Positions 7,233 to 15,568 of a DNA stretch of 64,000 nucleotides are shown here, one piece after another. Every line of letters begins with the position of its first letter. Position 1 is the first letter of the stretch. The translations under genes and the position numbers were made by a program. The DNA is from Chitinophaga sancti (GTDB taxonomy: Bacteria; Bacteroidota; Bacteroidia; Chitinophagales; Chitinophagaceae), in contig NZ_CP139972.1 of assembly GCF_034424315.1 (NCBI RefSeq), forward strand, positions 6,704,501-6,768,500. The letters are read 5' to 3'. The notes beneath the pieces are model-generated. The model was given only the letters and a program-made list of their open reading frames with translations. It did no database searches and was not told where the DNA came from.

Positions 7233-8459
7233 ATGTATGAAGAAGAAATAACCCCAATTAGGATTCAATTAAAACGACCCCATGTTAATCAACAGAAAAT
7301 ACTTTCCTCAAACAGTAGGTTCAAAGTTATATGTGCAGGTAGACGTTTCGGCAAGAGTGATTTAGCACAGATAGCTAGTGTAACGAGAATGTTGTCAGCA
7401 CCTAAAACATTTGTTGGATATGTAGCCCCAAACTTTGATTTGTGCAAGAAATTTTTCAAAGAGTTCGTTGAATCATTACCTGCTCAATTAATTAAATCAG
7501 AGAATAAAGCAGAGTTACAAATTGAGTTCATTAATCAAAGCTTTATTAAGTTCCATTCAGGTGAGGCTTTGCAATCATTTAGAAGTAGGAAGTATCACTT
7601 AGTCATAATTGATGAGGCAGCATTTATACCAGACTTAAAAGATGCTTATGAGCAATCGATTAGACCTACCCTAACGGATTTCAGAGGACAATGTATATTT
7701 ATATCAACACCTAGAGGAGAAAATTACTTTTCTGCACTGTTCCATAAAGGGTTAAGGAATGAAGATGGATATGAATCATTCCATTTTACTAGCTACGATA
7801 ATCCATTCATTAGTCCAGAAGAAATAGATGAAGCACAAAACACACTTCCATCTGAAGTTTTTAAACAAGAGTTCCTAGCAGAGCCATCAAGTAATAGCGG
7901 TTCACCTTTCGGTGGTCAATCAACTATCAATAAAAATGTAGTATCAACCCTATCTAATAATGAGCCAATATGTTTCGGAATCGATTTAGGGAAATCCATC
8001 GACCATTCCTGTATAATTGGCCTTGATAACGAAAAGAAGATGGCCTATTTTGACCGTTTTCGTATGGATTGGAATATCACCAAGCAAAGAATTAAATCAC
8101 TCAATTTAAGGTATCCTAAAGCCCATTATGTAATTGATGCCACTGGTTTAGGTTCTCCAATTGTTGATGATTTGCAATTAGCGGGAATTAACAATCTAGT
8201 TCCTTTCAAATTTACAGGAACAAGTAAACCACAGATTATCCTTGAATTAATATTAGCAGTTGAGAAAGGCGAAATTACCTACAATGAGATAACAGCAAAA
8301 GAAATGTCAGTATTTGAATTTACTACAACCGCATCTGGCCATATTAGATATTCGGCGGCTTCTGGATATAACGATGATACTATAGCAAGTCTGGCAATGG
8401 CGAATAGCTACCATAAGCATTGTAGGAGAATATCAGATTGGAAGTTGTATAGGTGTTAA
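7233..8459 (+). CDS. terL: Terminase large subunit (packaging ATPase and nuclease)
   Basis: A 408-residue DNA-packaging motor protein. Visible motifs are Walker A AGRRFGKS (35-42), Walker B HLVIIDEAAF (D127, E128) and the coupling motif STP (158-160). The RNase-H-like nuclease follows, with acidic residues in GIDLGKS (D251), VIDATG (D302) and the final DDTIA segment. The length is normal for compact phage terminases. The motor cuts concatemeric DNA and drives it into the prohead through the portal. It follows the small subunit in the same direction. This is the most secure phage gene of the window. Confidence 0.93.
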   Translation: MYEEEITPIRIQLKRPHVNQQKILSSNSRFKVICAGRRFGKSDLAQIASVTRMLSAPKTFVGYVAPNFDLCKKFFKEFVESLPAQLIKSENKAELQIEFINQSFIKFHSGEALQSFRSRKYHLVIIDEAAFIPDLKDAYEQSIRPTLTDFRGQCIFISTPRGENYFSALFHKGLRNEDGYESFHFTSYDNPFISPEEIDEAQNTLPSEVFKQEFLAEPSSNSGSPFGGQSTINKNVVSTLSNNEPICFGIDLGKSIDHSCIIGLDNEKKMAYFDRFRMDWNITKQRIKSLNLRYPKAHYVIDATGLGSPIVDDLQLAGINNLVPFKFTGTSKPQIILELILAVEKGEITYNEITAKEMSVFEFTTTASGHIRYSAASGYNDDTIASLAMANSYHKHCRRISDWKLYRC

Positions 8460-8467
8460 TGTTATCG

Positions 8468-8521
8468 AACTCCCTTATAATTAGTAAGAATGAATATGTA
8501 GTGATAATATAGTGATGAATA
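8468..8521 (+). repeat. Intergenic repeat copy B, shared with 2192-2245
   Basis: Noncoding DNA after the terminase. It starts AACTCCCTTATA and contains TATGTAGTGATAATATAGT, like the copy at 2192. It lies directly before the TATTTAAA element of the next gene. Confidence 0.6.
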
Positions 8522-8536
8522 ATTATTATGATTGAA

Positions 8537-8551
8537 TATTTAAAAGATAAA
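8537..8551 (+). promoter_or_regulatory. TATTTAAA element before 8559
   Basis: TATTTAAAAGATAAA begins 22 nt before the start and is followed by an ATGAATG double start (8555/8559). Confidence 0.5.
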
Positions 8552-8558
8552 GACATGA

Positions 8559-9301
8559 ATGAATAACATAGAAGAAATTATTAAGAATTTACCTTCAAGT
8601 TGGAAGGAATTGAAATTAAAAGATTATTTGAAAATCGTTGATGTTAGCCTAATTGAGTATACTAATGATATTTATGGAGCAGATTTTGTTAAACTAGATA
8701 ACGCAATTAGGATACTATCTTCTTTAACTGGTTTAACAGTTGATGAAATTGAAAAACTACCTATGTCTTATGTAAATCAAATGGTAGCTAAGATTTCATT
8801 TATGGATAAGTTACCATCAGAAAGGATTAAACCACCATTTAAGATTAAAAGAATCGAACAAATAACTTTCGAAGAATACATTTCCTTTTTGAACTATACT
8901 CATAAGCCAGAATTAATATTTTCCAACCTGCCAAATATTATAAGGCAATTTTCAATTACTCCATTTACACAAGAAGAAGTTGAAAATCTAAACATGGAAG
9001 ATGTTCTTAGCTGTTTTTTTTTGTCAAAGAAGCAATTAATGACATCGCTAAACAATTCAATCAGACAAACGGTGATGAGATTAATAAAGTTAAAGATGAT
9101 AGAAGTAAAGGAACATTTGCTGAAGAAATTCAAAATCAAAAAGCAGCAATCCACAAGCAATACGGATTCTACTTTTTAGCAAAGGAAGTAGCAGATTATT
9201 GCAATACTACTTTTTTTGAGATTATGAACAGGCCCGCGTTAGAAGTAGTCGGTTTAACCTTAATTATACAGAATCAAATTGAATACAAAAACATGAAGTA
9301 A
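8559..9301 (+). CDS. Tail-assembly-chaperone-like protein with a -1 frameshift at T9
   Basis: The zero frame runs to 9179 (206 codons), but its last 55 residues look out of frame. At a T9 run (9014-9022, codons TGT TTT TTT TTG) a -1 shift opens a frame that continues VKEAINDIAKQF and ends in IIQNQIEYKNMK at TAA 9301. The stop overlaps the next ATG as TAATG. The joined product has about 247 residues and is mostly helical. Many tailed phages make G and G-T tail chaperones by -1 slippage on such heptamers, which makes that role attractive. Position between terminase and a virion gene is compatible. A simple T10-to-T9 deletion is the alternative. Confidence 0.6.
9014..9022 (+). promoter_or_regulatory. 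T9 slippery run
   Basis: Nine T with zero-frame phase T TTT TTT TTG. The -1 frame after it stays open to 9301 and looks coding. Confidence 0.5.
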
Positions 9302-9475
9302 TGGCACAATCTTTATCGTCAGCTAGTAGAGCAGCAATACATCAAAGCAGAATTGACCAGTTGGGAAATTTGGGTACTTCAAGGGATAGTTTTGAAGCGG
9401 TAGCCGGTGCATTAGAAGAAGCAATTGGAGCCTTTATTGAACGGATTAAAGATAACATTGATTCTTCAAGCACAT
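9301..9475 (+). pseudogene. Virion protein, 5' part, interrupted by IS66
   Basis: The first 58 codons (MAQSLSSASRAAIHQSRIDQ onward) encode a helical N-terminus. The frame then enters the IS66 element, where it runs on for 51 unrelated codons to 9627. Removing the element and one target copy joins AGC ACA T to CT ACT ACT in frame, restoring a protein of about 208 residues with the 3' part at 12178-12630. Position after the chaperone-like gene suggests a tail or head-completion protein. As the sequence stands the gene is broken. Confidence 0.8.
9468..9475 (+). repeat. IS66 target site duplication, left copy
   Basis: AAGCACAT, identical to 12171-12178 on the other side of the element. Eight bp is the normal IS66 duplication length. 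Confidence 0.9.
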
Positions 9476-9579
9476 GTAAGCATTCGGTCTGGGGCATCTT
9501 CCCAATGCAAATTATAGATGCTACATTTGCATCCATACATCAACCATTACTAAGATCTTTGATTATTGCAGACCACAAC

Positions 9580-11346
9580 CTACATAGCCGTTTTTCTTGC
9601 TTCAGTTGGTTTCCAATTAGGAGGTAATAAGTGTATTAATTCAGCAGCGGAGCAGTCGTGGAGTCGATTATACACATCGTTTAAGTATTCGAATGGATCA
9701 ATCCCGTTCAGCTTACAAGTTTCTACTAGAGAGTAAAATAATGCAGCCCTTTCCCCGCCGTGTTCATTACTGGCAAAAAGGGAGTTTTTTCTGAATAATG
9801 TAATTGGACGTATCGCATTTTCAGTTGTATTGTTGTCAACGTCTATTCTTCCGTTTAAAAATAATATATTCAGCTTATCCCACTGATTATTTGCATAAGT
9901 AATTGCTTTAGCCAATAGGCTATCAGGTACATGTTTATCCTTGTGTTCATCCAACCAGCTACGGATCTTGTCAAAAAAGGGTTTACTATATTTCTGTCGT
10001 AATGCCAGTCGTTGGTCAGGAGTAAAATGTTTACGTTTAGCATACGCTTCTATGCGGTATATAATATTAAAATATACAAGGACCTGGTCTGACAGTACTT
10101 TATTTTGTCGCTGTGATTTTTTAAATCCTCTGCGGATATGCGCCAGGCAGCTCATCAACGTAACTTTGTTATTTTCTTTAAATGCAGCAGTGTAGGACGA
10201 TAGCGCATCTGTTTGCAATATGCCTGCAAAATCCTTCAGAATCTCTTTTGGTACATCATTAGCTCTACCAGGGTGAAATTCAAACAGCACAAGCTTGTGT
10301 TCCGGTGCATGAAACACCCACATCCATCCATTGGCGGCTTTGCCCTGGCCTTCATCGTGGAGGTACCTCAGCCTTGTCTCGTCTGCTTTAAGGTAATTTG
10401 CCGTCTGTATAGTTTTCTTCAGTAGTTTCAACAGACGCTTCAACTTTTTATAACAAACTTCCTCCCAGTGGTCTATTGTTGATGCTGCAAAACTAACACC
10501 TGTCAGGCGCTCAAACCGCTGCTGCTGGCGATAGTATGGCATGTAGTAAACAAAACGTTCACTGTGCAGATGGGCAAGCAACCTGTTGCTTACAATCCCA
10601 CGTTCTATCATCCTGGGCTGGACAGGCGTGCAGTGGATCTTTCCATCTGCTGATTTATATTGAAGGTGATGTTCTTCTTTTCTGATTAGTTTTCCGGGAA
10701 TAATTTCGTAATAAACAGATACTTTCTTCCCCATGGGCTTCATGCCTGTTTTATCTCCTGCAATATCATAAACAATAGTTTCTGTTTCCAGGTGAGTGGG
10801 AATAGGTCTTCTTCCTTTATGTGCTTTGTGACGCTTTTTCCTGCGGCTGGTTTTGGAAGTAGTGCCTGTTTGGGTATCCGTAATGGTCGAAGCTATTGTT
10901 TGTTCAATAATAGCTTCGACTTCGGTTTTATCAAATTCTTCTCCCAGAGTCTGCTGAATAGCTGTCTGTGTAGTTGCTGCGTCAGGAATAAATTTTTCAC
11001 TACGCTGGCCAAATAACATCTCCTGCAGCTCTTTTAATTGCCAGTCTTTACGCTGTGCTTCATCTGTTTTACTGGCAAGAGCGGTCTGCATTTCTGCAAT
11101 AGTTTCCTCCAGAGATGTAATCCTTCTATCTTTATCAATTCCACGTTCCTGCTCATTAGATAGCCAACGCCTCAGCTGGTCTTTTTCTTCTTTTAGTGCA
11201 GTATTCTCTGTTGTGAGCTCCTGAATAATGCGACTGAACACATGTCTTTCCTGGGTGAGAGAATTGGACAAATCTGCTTTCTGCAGTTGCAGCGCATTCA
11301 CTTGTTCCAGTGCTTCAGGCAATGTGTATATGATCTCAGGTTTCAC
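9580..11346 (-). CDS. tnpC: IS66 transposase TnpC
   Basis: A 588-residue IS66-family DDE transposase. Residues 1-120 form a coiled coil with an HTH-like stretch. A Lys/Arg-rich linker (RRKKRHKAHKGRRP) and a zinc-finger-like zone follow. The catalytic region carries D in LKADETRLRYL, D in LQTDALSSY and E in NTTENAIRP, as in the family. The C-terminal LNGIDPFEYLNDV is the typical IS66 ending. Length is normal and there is no internal stop. It is read with tnpA and tnpB from one minus-strand unit. Confidence 0.95.
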   Translation of the reverse strand: MKPEIIYTLPEALEQVNALQLQKADLSNSLTQERHVFSRIIQELTTENTALKEEKDQLRRWLSNEQERGIDKDRRITSLEETIAEMQTALASKTDEAQRKDWQLKELQEMLFGQRSEKFIPDAATTQTAIQQTLGEEFDKTEVEAIIEQTIASTITDTQTGTTSKTSRRKKRHKAHKGRRPIPTHLETETIVYDIAGDKTGMKPMGKKVSVYYEIIPGKLIRKEEHHLQYKSADGKIHCTPVQPRMIERGIVSNRLLAHLHSERFVYYMPYYRQQQRFERLTGVSFAASTIDHWEEVCYKKLKRLLKLLKKTIQTANYLKADETRLRYLHDEGQGKAANGWMWVFHAPEHKLVLFEFHPGRANDVPKEILKDFAGILQTDALSSYTAAFKENNKVTLMSCLAHIRRGFKKSQRQNKVLSDQVLVYFNIIYRIEAYAKRKHFTPDQRLALRQKYSKPFFDKIRSWLDEHKDKHVPDSLLAKAITYANNQWDKLNILFLNGRIDVDNNTTENAIRPITLFRKNSLFASNEHGGERAALFYSLVETCKLNGIDPFEYLNDVYNRLHDCSAAELIHLLPPNWKPTEARKTAM

Positions 11347-11414
11347 TCATCGCAAAGGTAATATCGCGAACATTCATACCCAAGCATTTATGATTTATTC
11401 TGATAAAATATTTA

Positions 11415-11774
11415 TCAGCTTTTATGATATCTGCCTGATCTTTCATAACGTTTGCGGAATCTCACTTCTACTCCTTCTAATATTAGTAAAAGATCTTTCT
11501 TTTCTAAGACCATCATCTTAGTTTCACTATTGTATACAGGTGTACCAAAAGTACCTCTTGACAACCTTTTGTAAAATATGCCAAAGCCATCTCCATCCCA
11601 GCCAAGAATCTTAACCTGCGTGCGACGGTGATTGAAAAACGCATACAGGGTACCATACTGAAAAGGGTCTTCCTTCATCTCATTTACAACAATACCAGAC
11701 AGGCCGTTAAAACTTAAGCGCATATCTGTGTCGCTGTTCCATAATACGAGGCGATAACCAGTTAATGATAACAT
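11415..11774 (-). CDS. tnpB: IS66 accessory protein TnpB
   Basis: A 119-residue protein of the IS66 Orf2 (TnpB) family, recognised by DMRLSFNGLSGIV, GTLYAFFNHRRTQVKIL and the GWDGDGFGIFYKRL segment. It is required together with TnpA and TnpC for transposition, although its biochemical role is unclear. The start lies just after the tnpA stop, so the genes are probably translationally coupled. Length is complete. Confidence 0.92.
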   Translation of the reverse strand: MLSLTGYRLVLWNSDTDMRLSFNGLSGIVVNEMKEDPFQYGTLYAFFNHRRTQVKILGWDGDGFGIFYKRLSRGTFGTPVYNSETKMMVLEKKDLLLILEGVEVRFRKRYERSGRYHKS

Positions 11775-11775
11775 A

Positions 11776-12096
11776 TTACAACAGGGCTTTTAGATATGAA
11801 GGTTCAACGCGCTGATAAAAAACAATACCGCGATATTCTGCAAAGATAGTTCCCGACACTGGCTCTTGTTGGACTGGTGAGAGATCTACATCAATAAACC
11901 CCACGGGAGCATTTGATTCTACAAGTTGATTACCATAGCGTTTGCGCCAGTTGTAAAAAGTAGCAGCTGATATCTGAAAGGCAGCGGTAAACTCCTTCAC
12001 ACTTATATTACCTGCCTGAGTGAACTGTTCAAGAGCTGAGATGATCTCTTGTTCACTGAATTGATGACTTGTTACGGAAGATTTTTTTCGTTTCAT
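11776..12096 (-). CDS. tnpA: IS66 accessory protein TnpA (HTH)
   Basis: A 106-residue protein with a helix-turn-helix at about residues 15-55 (FTAAFQISAATFYNWRKRYG), typical of the IS66 Orf1 and IS3 OrfA-like group. It probably binds the element ends. It is the first gene of the IS66 transcription unit, and its start lies 75 nt inside the right end. Confidence 0.9.
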   Translation of the reverse strand: MKRKKSSVTSHQFSEQEIISALEQFTQAGNISVKEFTAAFQISAATFYNWRKRYGNQLVESNAPVGFIDVDLSPVQQEPVSGTIFAEYRGIVFYQRVEPSYLKALL

Positions 12097-12170
12097 ATTT
12101 GCTATTCTTTCGAATGCAAAGTTAGAGTCTAATCAATTGCACTCGAGAATGCTCCGCATCGAATGCTTAC

Positions 12171-12178
12171 AAGCACAT
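12171..12178 (+). repeat. IS66 target site duplication, right copy
   Basis: AAGCACAT, identical to 9468-9475. Confidence 0.9.
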
Positions 12179-12630
12179 CTACTACTGGTGCAATTCAGAA
12201 TATAGAAATGAAGGTTGAAGATAACAGTATCAAGGTCTATGCTAATGATTATTTATTGTACCAGGATAGAGGGGTATCAGGTGTGAAAACTAAATATAAC
12301 ACTCCACACTCCTACACTGATAAGAAACCACCAGTACAAGCTATTATAGATTGGATTACAACAAAGAACATTCAATTACGTGATGAAGAACGTTATCATG
12401 GTGAGCCTAGCAAATTCGCACACCTAGATGATGACAAGAAAATTGAAAATGCAGCTTGGGCAATTGTAAATAAAATCTACTATCATGGTTTTGAAGGGAA
12501 AGGTTATTATTCAAAGGAGATTCCACAATTGATAACAGACCTAAAAAGCCAATTTGCCAACTTTTGTGTTCAGCAAATCAGTCAGCAAATTGGCGTTAGA
12601 TCCGATGCAACGATGGTGATAATATCATAA
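12178..12630 (+). pseudogene. Virion protein, 3' part, separated by IS66
   Basis: These 150 codons continue the gene begun at 9301, in the same frame once the IS66 and one target copy are removed. The part contains a beta-rich stretch (KVYANDYLLYQDRGVSGVKT) and ends ATMVIIS. DYLLYQDRGVSG resembles segments seen in HK97-gp10-like or other tail-completion proteins, but I cannot name the family with confidence. An open frame extends back to an ATG at 12163 inside the element end, so a truncated protein could be made. Confidence 0.75.
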
Positions 12631-12864
12631 ATTTTCTTCTAAGTACTTTTTTAACATTTCATGAAAATCAACCTGCATATAAGCAATTTCATCTGGTAAA
12701 TTATCTTCATCAATTTTCCATTCTCCGCGTTTATTTGCTCTAAGCAGAATCTTTTTTTCCTTTCCATTATATTCGAAAGTAGCAACACATGTTCTATTAT
12801 CAGGAGAATTAAAATTAAAATTATAAATAGTACCGCTTATTGCTTGGTTAAAACCCCTTTTCAT
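12625..12864 (-). CDS. Small accessory protein, paralogue 1
   Basis: A 79-residue soluble protein on the strand opposite to the virion genes. It aligns along its length with the next gene: both have a beta-rich N-terminal half, a central GEWKI motif preceded by basic residues, and a C-terminal D..L helix. Its stop region overlaps the end of the interrupted virion gene by 6 bp. Opposite orientation and independence from the virion operon are typical of phage morons expressed in the lysogen. Function unknown. Confidence 0.6.
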   Translation of the reverse strand: MKRGFNQAISGTIYNFNFNSPDNRTCVATFEYNGKEKKILLRANKRGEWKIDEDNLPDEIAYMQVDFHEMLKKYLEENL

Positions 12865-12881
12865 AATATATACTTGAAGTG

Positions 12882-13121
12882 TTATTTTTTTCCAATTTCA
12901 TTAAGTATTGTATCTATGTCGAATTCCGTACTTTTAATAGCTGAAGGATAACTTGACTTCTTAGCAATTTTCCATTCACCATAAGAGTTTCTTTGGACTA
13001 ACAATTCATAACTTTTCCAATCAGCAGACGCTTTAATCTTACATATCCCGGGTGTACTATGTTCAATATCAAAATAAAGTTTCACCTCACCATTCATTAC
13101 TATTCTTTCAAAGTTTTCCAT
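12882..13121 (-). CDS. Small accessory protein, paralogue 2
   Basis: A 79-residue protein of the same size and layout as its neighbour, sharing GEWKI, a following P..I pair and the C-terminal acidic helix. The genes are 17 nt apart and probably form one minus-strand transcript. Its start lies 37 nt from the divergent virion gene at 13159, so a compact two-way promoter region is shared. A tandem duplication is inferred. Confidence 0.6.
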   Translation of the reverse strand: MENFERIVMNGEVKLYFDIEHSTPGICKIKASADWKSYELLVQRNSYGEWKIAKKSSYPSAIKSTEFDIDTILNEIGKK

Positions 13122-13127
13122 ACGTAG

Positions 13128-13143
13128 TATTTAAAATTATAAA
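13128..13143 (+). promoter_or_regulatory. TATTTAAA element before 13159
   Basis: TATTTAAAATTATAAA in the 37-nt divergent gap, beginning 31 nt before the plus-strand start. Confidence 0.5.
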
Positions 13144-13158
13144 GCTAATATAAGTAAA

Positions 13159-14442
13159 ATGGCAATAACAATTCTTCAAAATCCTTATAAATATACCCCT
13201 TCAAAAAATAATATTATCTGGTCTGTGTCTTCAGATGTAAGTAATATTACTTATTTTAAGATAGTAGTATATGAAGTAGTAAGTAATAGCATAATCAGTA
13301 ACTTAAAAATATATCCTTCACCAGACAATCAAACAGGCGCATACATAAACCTATCATTAATTTTACGCTCATACGCTAAATGGGAATTCAAACCAATACA
13401 TGTACCAGCTAGTGAACTCGTTGATAATTTTGAAAAGAATTTATTTGCGTATAAAATTGTTGTTACCGAAAGGTTATCATCATCAGGTGGTATAATAGAT
13501 GGAGCTAGTTATACATCCGATACTAACTATGTATTCAATTCTAAACTAGACCCTATTACTTTCAAGACTTACAATCAAAACAAATATCTAGTTCAATCAG
13601 GACGTGTTGTCAACTTCCTAACATCAAAACCGGATAATGTAAAAGTGAATGATTCTTCTTTTGAAAGTTTACATTTCTTGCACAATGATTCAGGTGAGGT
13701 CATTAGTGGCAGGTATGAATTCTACGATAAGAATAACAATCTCCTTTACACGCATTATGAAGCAATAGACCAAGGTGACGAACATATATTATATCGAATC
13801 AATTGTAGCCTTAAACATCTAAAGATAGCGGTAACTAATGTCAACTTCTCTAATGTTGCTTATTATGATGTTGCAATGGTGGATTATTCACAAAACCCAC
13901 TAACAATTAATAGACGTTTCATTATTGAATCTTTGCCCTGTCATCTGGAGCCTGTCAATTTATTTTTCGTTAATCAATTTGGAGTATTTGAGACATTACA
14001 GTTGTTTAACCCCATCAGTACATTATCAACTACAAAGCAGACGGTAAAGAATAGCCCATACAAACTAAATAGTGCTGGTATGATTGCTGACTATGATGAT
14101 AAATTATTTAACATTATTGATGAGATATTAACCGTTAGTTCAGAACAACAAATAAAATTAAGTACGGGTATCCTTAATGATGGTATGTTAAAATGGTTGT
14201 CCACTCTATTAACTAGCGAACAAATAGTTATGCAGGTATTACCAGATTTATATGTTCCTGTATTATTATCTGATACATCCTATGAAATATCAAATCAAAA
14301 ATATCAGACTGAACTCAATGTTAAGCAATTCACATTTAGTCTATCTGATGGATTCACCCCTGATTTCTTATTCGTAGCTGCATCAAACACCCTTCCAGTT
14401 GTAGTTAATACTGATGGTGACTTTTATACACGTAACGCTTAA
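13159..14442 (+). CDS. Putative phage tail protein
   Basis: A 427-residue, beta-rich protein without signal peptide or membrane segment. The beginning (MAITILQNPYKYTPSKNNII) and the long stretch of short strands with Asn/Ser-rich loops resemble structural proteins of Bacteroidota siphoviruses at the tail tip. It is the first of three beta-rich genes before the hub and tape measure. I recognise no catalytic motif. A tail-tip or fibre-anchoring role is inferred from position and composition. Confidence 0.55.
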   Translation: MAITILQNPYKYTPSKNNIIWSVSSDVSNITYFKIVVYEVVSNSIISNLKIYPSPDNQTGAYINLSLILRSYAKWEFKPIHVPASELVDNFEKNLFAYKIVVTERLSSSGGIIDGASYTSDTNYVFNSKLDPITFKTYNQNKYLVQSGRVVNFLTSKPDNVKVNDSSFESLHFLHNDSGEVISGRYEFYDKNNNLLYTHYEAIDQGDEHILYRINCSLKHLKIAVTNVNFSNVAYYDVAMVDYSQNPLTINRRFIIESLPCHLEPVNLFFVNQFGVFETLQLFNPISTLSTTKQTVKNSPYKLNSAGMIADYDDKLFNIIDEILTVSSEQQIKLSTGILNDGMLKWLSTLLTSEQIVMQVLPDLYVPVLLSDTSYEISNQKYQTELNVKQFTFSLSDGFTPDFLFVAASNTLPVVVNTDGDFYTRNA

Positions 14443-14458
14443 TATTTAAAGAATAAAA
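14443..14458 (+). promoter_or_regulatory. TATTTAAA element before 14462
   Basis: TATTTAAAGAATAAAA begins 19 nt before the start, directly after the previous stop. Confidence 0.5.
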
Positions 14459-14461
14459 AGA

Positions 14462-15568
14462 ATGCAATCATACCACATCGAGAAAATTAATTTTGCAAGT
14501 GAATTAGACCAGGCTACACAAATATTAATTGATATTAGAAAGATGAGTGACCCGGATGAAAGTAGTAGTTATACAAATTTGAAAACTGTAAACGTAACAA
14601 CTACTGGCCAATTGGTTACTCCTGTTAACTTTGATTCAATGTTACCTGATACTGATTATACCATCAGATACAGAGATACAAACAATACTGTAATATTCAC
14701 TGAAGAAATAAAAAGCACTACCCCAATTGTCGTAGATGATTTTCTGGATAAAGTAACTACCCTTATGCCTAATATGCAGGTTGAGACAACAAATGAAACA
14801 GGTTTATTAGATTCATATTTACCTGAAAGGATTGGTTTTCTTTATCAATTGAAAGGAAACTTCAGGGATGTATTAGATCAGTTTGGTAATTTTCAGTATA
14901 CCGTTAATGATGAAAATATTGGTATAGGTTTTCAAAAGTATGATAATGAAATTGGTTTAAGGTTAACTTCAAATGTTACTGCCTTATATCCAGATCCATC
15001 AGACGCAACCGGTAATAATCAGGCTTCCATTCTTGGGTCTGATGGTACGAGAAGTTATAGTTTAGGATTCTGGTTTTATCTTACTACTGATGAATTAACG
15101 CAAACAGGTGTAGATGGTAAGTTATGGTTATGGTATTCCGGTACAGGTGCTAGACATATAGGTATCTATATTGACACCACCACTAAATATATCAATTGGG
15201 TACATGTCAAAGATGGAACGACAGAATCAATTGTTTTAGACCATGCTGTAATTGCTAACAAATGGCATAGAGTATTTGTTAGAAGGGATGGAAGTAACCC
15301 GTCTGATAGTTATAATAATCAAATTCTTATGAAAGTTGATAGCGGTTATTATTCTCCATCAACACCTACATATTTTTCTTCTGCTACTAATTTTGCAGGC
15401 GATAATACAGAGAAGATATATTTAGGATTTGGCAGGCAAGATAGTAACGGTAATCTGATAGGCACATTGGGAACTTATAAATATTTTTATTATCGTGCAT
15501 CTCTCACCGATAATAATTTGAGAGAGAGAATATTAACCCCCCCCATATCCTACTGTGATAATTGCTAA
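14462..15568 (+). CDS. Tail fibre protein, N-terminal part, with LamG-like domain
   Basis: A 368-residue protein. Residues about 1-110 form a fibronectin-like beta unit. Residues about 170-360 look like a LamG/concanavalin-A-like jelly roll (SYSLGFWFYLTTD, IGIYIDTTTKYINWV, ANKWHRVFVRRDG). The frame ends 24 nt after a C8 run (15537-15544) in an unnatural tail. In the +1 frame the sequence continues smoothly into the GH16 gene, so the two were probably one fibre protein. LamG domains bind glycans, which suits host-surface recognition. Confidence 0.65.
   Translation: MQSYHIEKINFASELDQATQILIDIRKMSDPDESSSYTNLKTVNVTTTGQLVTPVNFDSMLPDTDYTIRYRDTNNTVIFTEEIKSTTPIVVDDFLDKVTTLMPNMQVETTNETGLLDSYLPERIGFLYQLKGNFRDVLDQFGNFQYTVNDENIGIGFQKYDNEIGLRLTSNVTALYPDPSDATGNNQASILGSDGTRSYSLGFWFYLTTDELTQTGVDGKLWLWYSGTGARHIGIYIDTTTKYINWVHVKDGTTESIVLDHAVIANKWHRVFVRRDGSNPSDSYNNQILMKVDSGYYSPSTPTYFSSATNFAGDNTEKIYLGFGRQDSNGNLIGTLGTYKYFYYRASLTDNNLRERILTPPISYCDNC
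15537..15544 (+). repeat. C8 homopolymer at the junction of two tail-fibre frames
   Basis: Eight C in otherwise AT-rich DNA. Seven or ten C would join the LamG frame to the GH16 frame. Eight C terminates translation at 15568. It is a candidate slipped-strand switch. Confidence 0.7.

Larger units (their letters stand above)
9476..12170 (-). mobile_element. Complete IS66-family insertion sequence (2,695 bp)
   Basis: The ends are imperfect inverted repeats beginning GTAAGCATTCG on each strand (about 9476-9502 and 12144-12170). The element carries intact tnpA, tnpB and tnpC genes on the minus strand and is flanked by an exact 8-bp duplication. It lies inside a phage virion gene. The sharp duplication and intact genes suggest a recent insertion and an element that may still move. 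Confidence 0.95.
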
